Shown in pieces: positions 50,300-50,804 of a stretch of 50,804 nucleotides of DNA (positions within the stretch are counted from its first letter, which is position 1; the number at the start of each line of letters is the position of its first letter). The DNA is from Candidatus Woesebacteria bacterium GW2011_GWB1_33_38 (GTDB lineage Bacteria > Patescibacteriota > Microgenomatia > UBA8517), in NCBI GenBank assembly GCA_000990005.1, contig LBPF01000005.1, positions 1 through 50,804 of the forward strand. Reading direction: 5' to 3'. The position numbers and the translations under genes were made by a program. The notes under the pieces were generated by a model that saw only the letters and a program-made list of their open reading frames with translations, searched no databases and was not told the DNA's origin.

Positions 50300-50527
50300 T
50301 TATGTTGTCATATTTATATCAAAAGATACAGTAGCATCACTTTCTAATTTTCCTGCTTTATCTTTAACGGTTATTATAAATGTAGCAGGTCCAATTGTTA
50401 GAGGATTTGGGCTAGTAGAAATAGTGATGCCACCGCCAGTAGAACTTGAAGCGGAATTAATTTTGTAACCCAAAATTGCAATCATTCCAACTAAAATTGA
50501 TATCGCTATTATTAATATTTTATTCAT
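50300..50527 (-). pseudogene. Truncated YtkA/FixH-like membrane-anchored protein
   Basis: This 75-aa frame has an N-terminal anchor (KILIIAISILVGMIAILGYKI) then the start of a YtkA-like domain: ISTSPNPLTIGPATFIITVKDKAGKLESDATVSFDINMTT and TAA. Related domains continue past the methionine-rich MTTMNM motif for another 60-80 residues, so half the domain is missing. Starts directly after the stop of the upstream membrane frame, showing an operon. Could be a real short variant, but truncation is more likely. Confidence 0.6.
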
Positions 50528-50734
50528 TTAGTTTTTAACTATCTTGCACTCGTTTTTATTGTTAGCTTTAATTAAGTGATAAAGCGAAAACAAAAGTAAC
50601 ATTACAGCTAAGTATGACAATTCCATACCACGAAATGGCAAATAGGCAATACTTCCACTTAAACCTAAAAGTGCAAGTATAGGTAAACCACAAGATGCAC
50701 ATCCAGGCTTAATTAGTAATTTGCGTTGGTAAAA
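50528..50734 (-). pseudogene. 5'-truncated membrane protein with PGCASCG motif
   Basis: The frame reads FYQRKLLIKPGCASCGLPILALLGLSGSIAYLPFRGMELSYLAVMLLLFSLYHL and ends in TAA at 50528, directly before the YtkA-like ATG. No start codon precedes the CxxC motif, and a stop lies at 50735-50737 inside the terminal inverted repeat. The protein would have two membrane helices with a vicinal CASCG site at the start of the first, as in small metal or redox-related membrane proteins. Its N-terminal part is lost at the repeat. Confidence 0.6.
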
Positions 50735-50804
50735 TTATTGTATATGTCCTCAATTACGCCCAAATCTCAAATTTAAGTTTTACTACAAAAACTCCTGCAA
50801 TCTG
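50706..50804 (-). repeat. Right copy of the 99-bp perfect inverted terminal repeat
   Basis: Exact reverse complement of bases 1-99. The inner 25-30 bases seem to belong to the reading frame of the CxxC membrane protein (QRKLLIKPG), so this copy may be the native location and the left one the displaced copy. Confidence 0.9.

Overview
The window is an AT-rich, gene-dense stretch of bacterial chromosome using the standard code (UGA is a stop). Compact genes with 1-25 bp gaps or short overlaps, trimmed housekeeping proteins (UvrC without its C-terminal HhH part, a 315-aa Obg, a 186-aa HolA-like protein), a group I intron in a tRNA, and small families typical of candidate phyla (four-helix-bundle protein, DUF2130, a MCYNCGC mini-protein) point to a Patescibacteria/CPR genome, possibly Microgenomates or Katanobacteria. 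The lineage is an inference; no rRNA is present.

Layout. Bases 1-99 and 50706-50804 are exact inverted copies of each other and cut into genes at both ends. 0.2-2.1 kb: a membrane-anchored surface-like protein, about 0.9 kb of palindrome-rich non-coding DNA, then tRNA-Gly(TCC) and tRNA-His(GTG). 2.1-6.9 kb: HEPN-like protein, obgE, then a minus-strand run of solute-binding protein, secG and a holin-like membrane protein. 6.9-8.2 kb: a 1.3-kb insertion sequence with clear ends and target duplication but an internally deleted transposase. 8.2-13.5 kb: hypotheticals, uvrC, a transglutaminase-like protein, and a Tat-signal gene whose start is separated from its body by a (CA)18 tract. 13.5-19.8 kb: uvrA, uppP, uvrB and lexA, which with uvrC form a nucleotide-excision-repair/SOS neighbourhood. 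19.7-27.4 kb: a minus-strand central-carbon run (gpmI, eno, ppsA, sugar-phosphate isomerase, phosphomannomutase). 27.4-33.3 kb: holA-like, metallopeptidase, EF-Tu-domain mini-protein, ruvC, rplS, aspartic protease, dnaE. 33.3-41.9 kb: MFS transporter, gatB-gatA-gatC, dinD, an M48 protease, a hicAB remnant, lemA, polX. 42-47.7 kb: accessory DNA with the intron-bearing tRNA-Asp, an HTH remnant, a LysM protein, tRNA-Gly(CCC), a deleted rhuM, DUF2130, a reductase and a winged-helix/methyltransferase-like fusion, ending with tRNA-Thr(CGT). 47.7-50.8 kb: a two-component system followed by a DUF302/YtkA-like/CxxC membrane-protein locus that is partly broken.

The genes group functionally into DNA repair and replication (uvrABC, lexA, ruvC, dnaE, holA-like, polX, dinD), lower glycolysis and hexose-phosphate interconversion, and tRNA-dependent amidation (gatCAB). 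Three cross-cutting signals stand out. First, short palindromic or repeated DNA elements occur inside conserved genes in frame (uvrA/uvrC; holA/gatB/uppP; gatB versus the lexA-uvrB spacer; uvrC/gatB/ppsA/oxidoreductase), resembling Rickettsia palindromic elements in principle. Second, -10 boxes lie 6-8 nt before many start codons, implying leaderless mRNAs. Third, several accessory genes (transposase, hicB, rhuM) carry internal deletions whose joins look like short direct repeats. The best single candidate for new biology is the CA-repeat contingency-like locus at 12.7 kb, followed by the in-frame palindromic element families.
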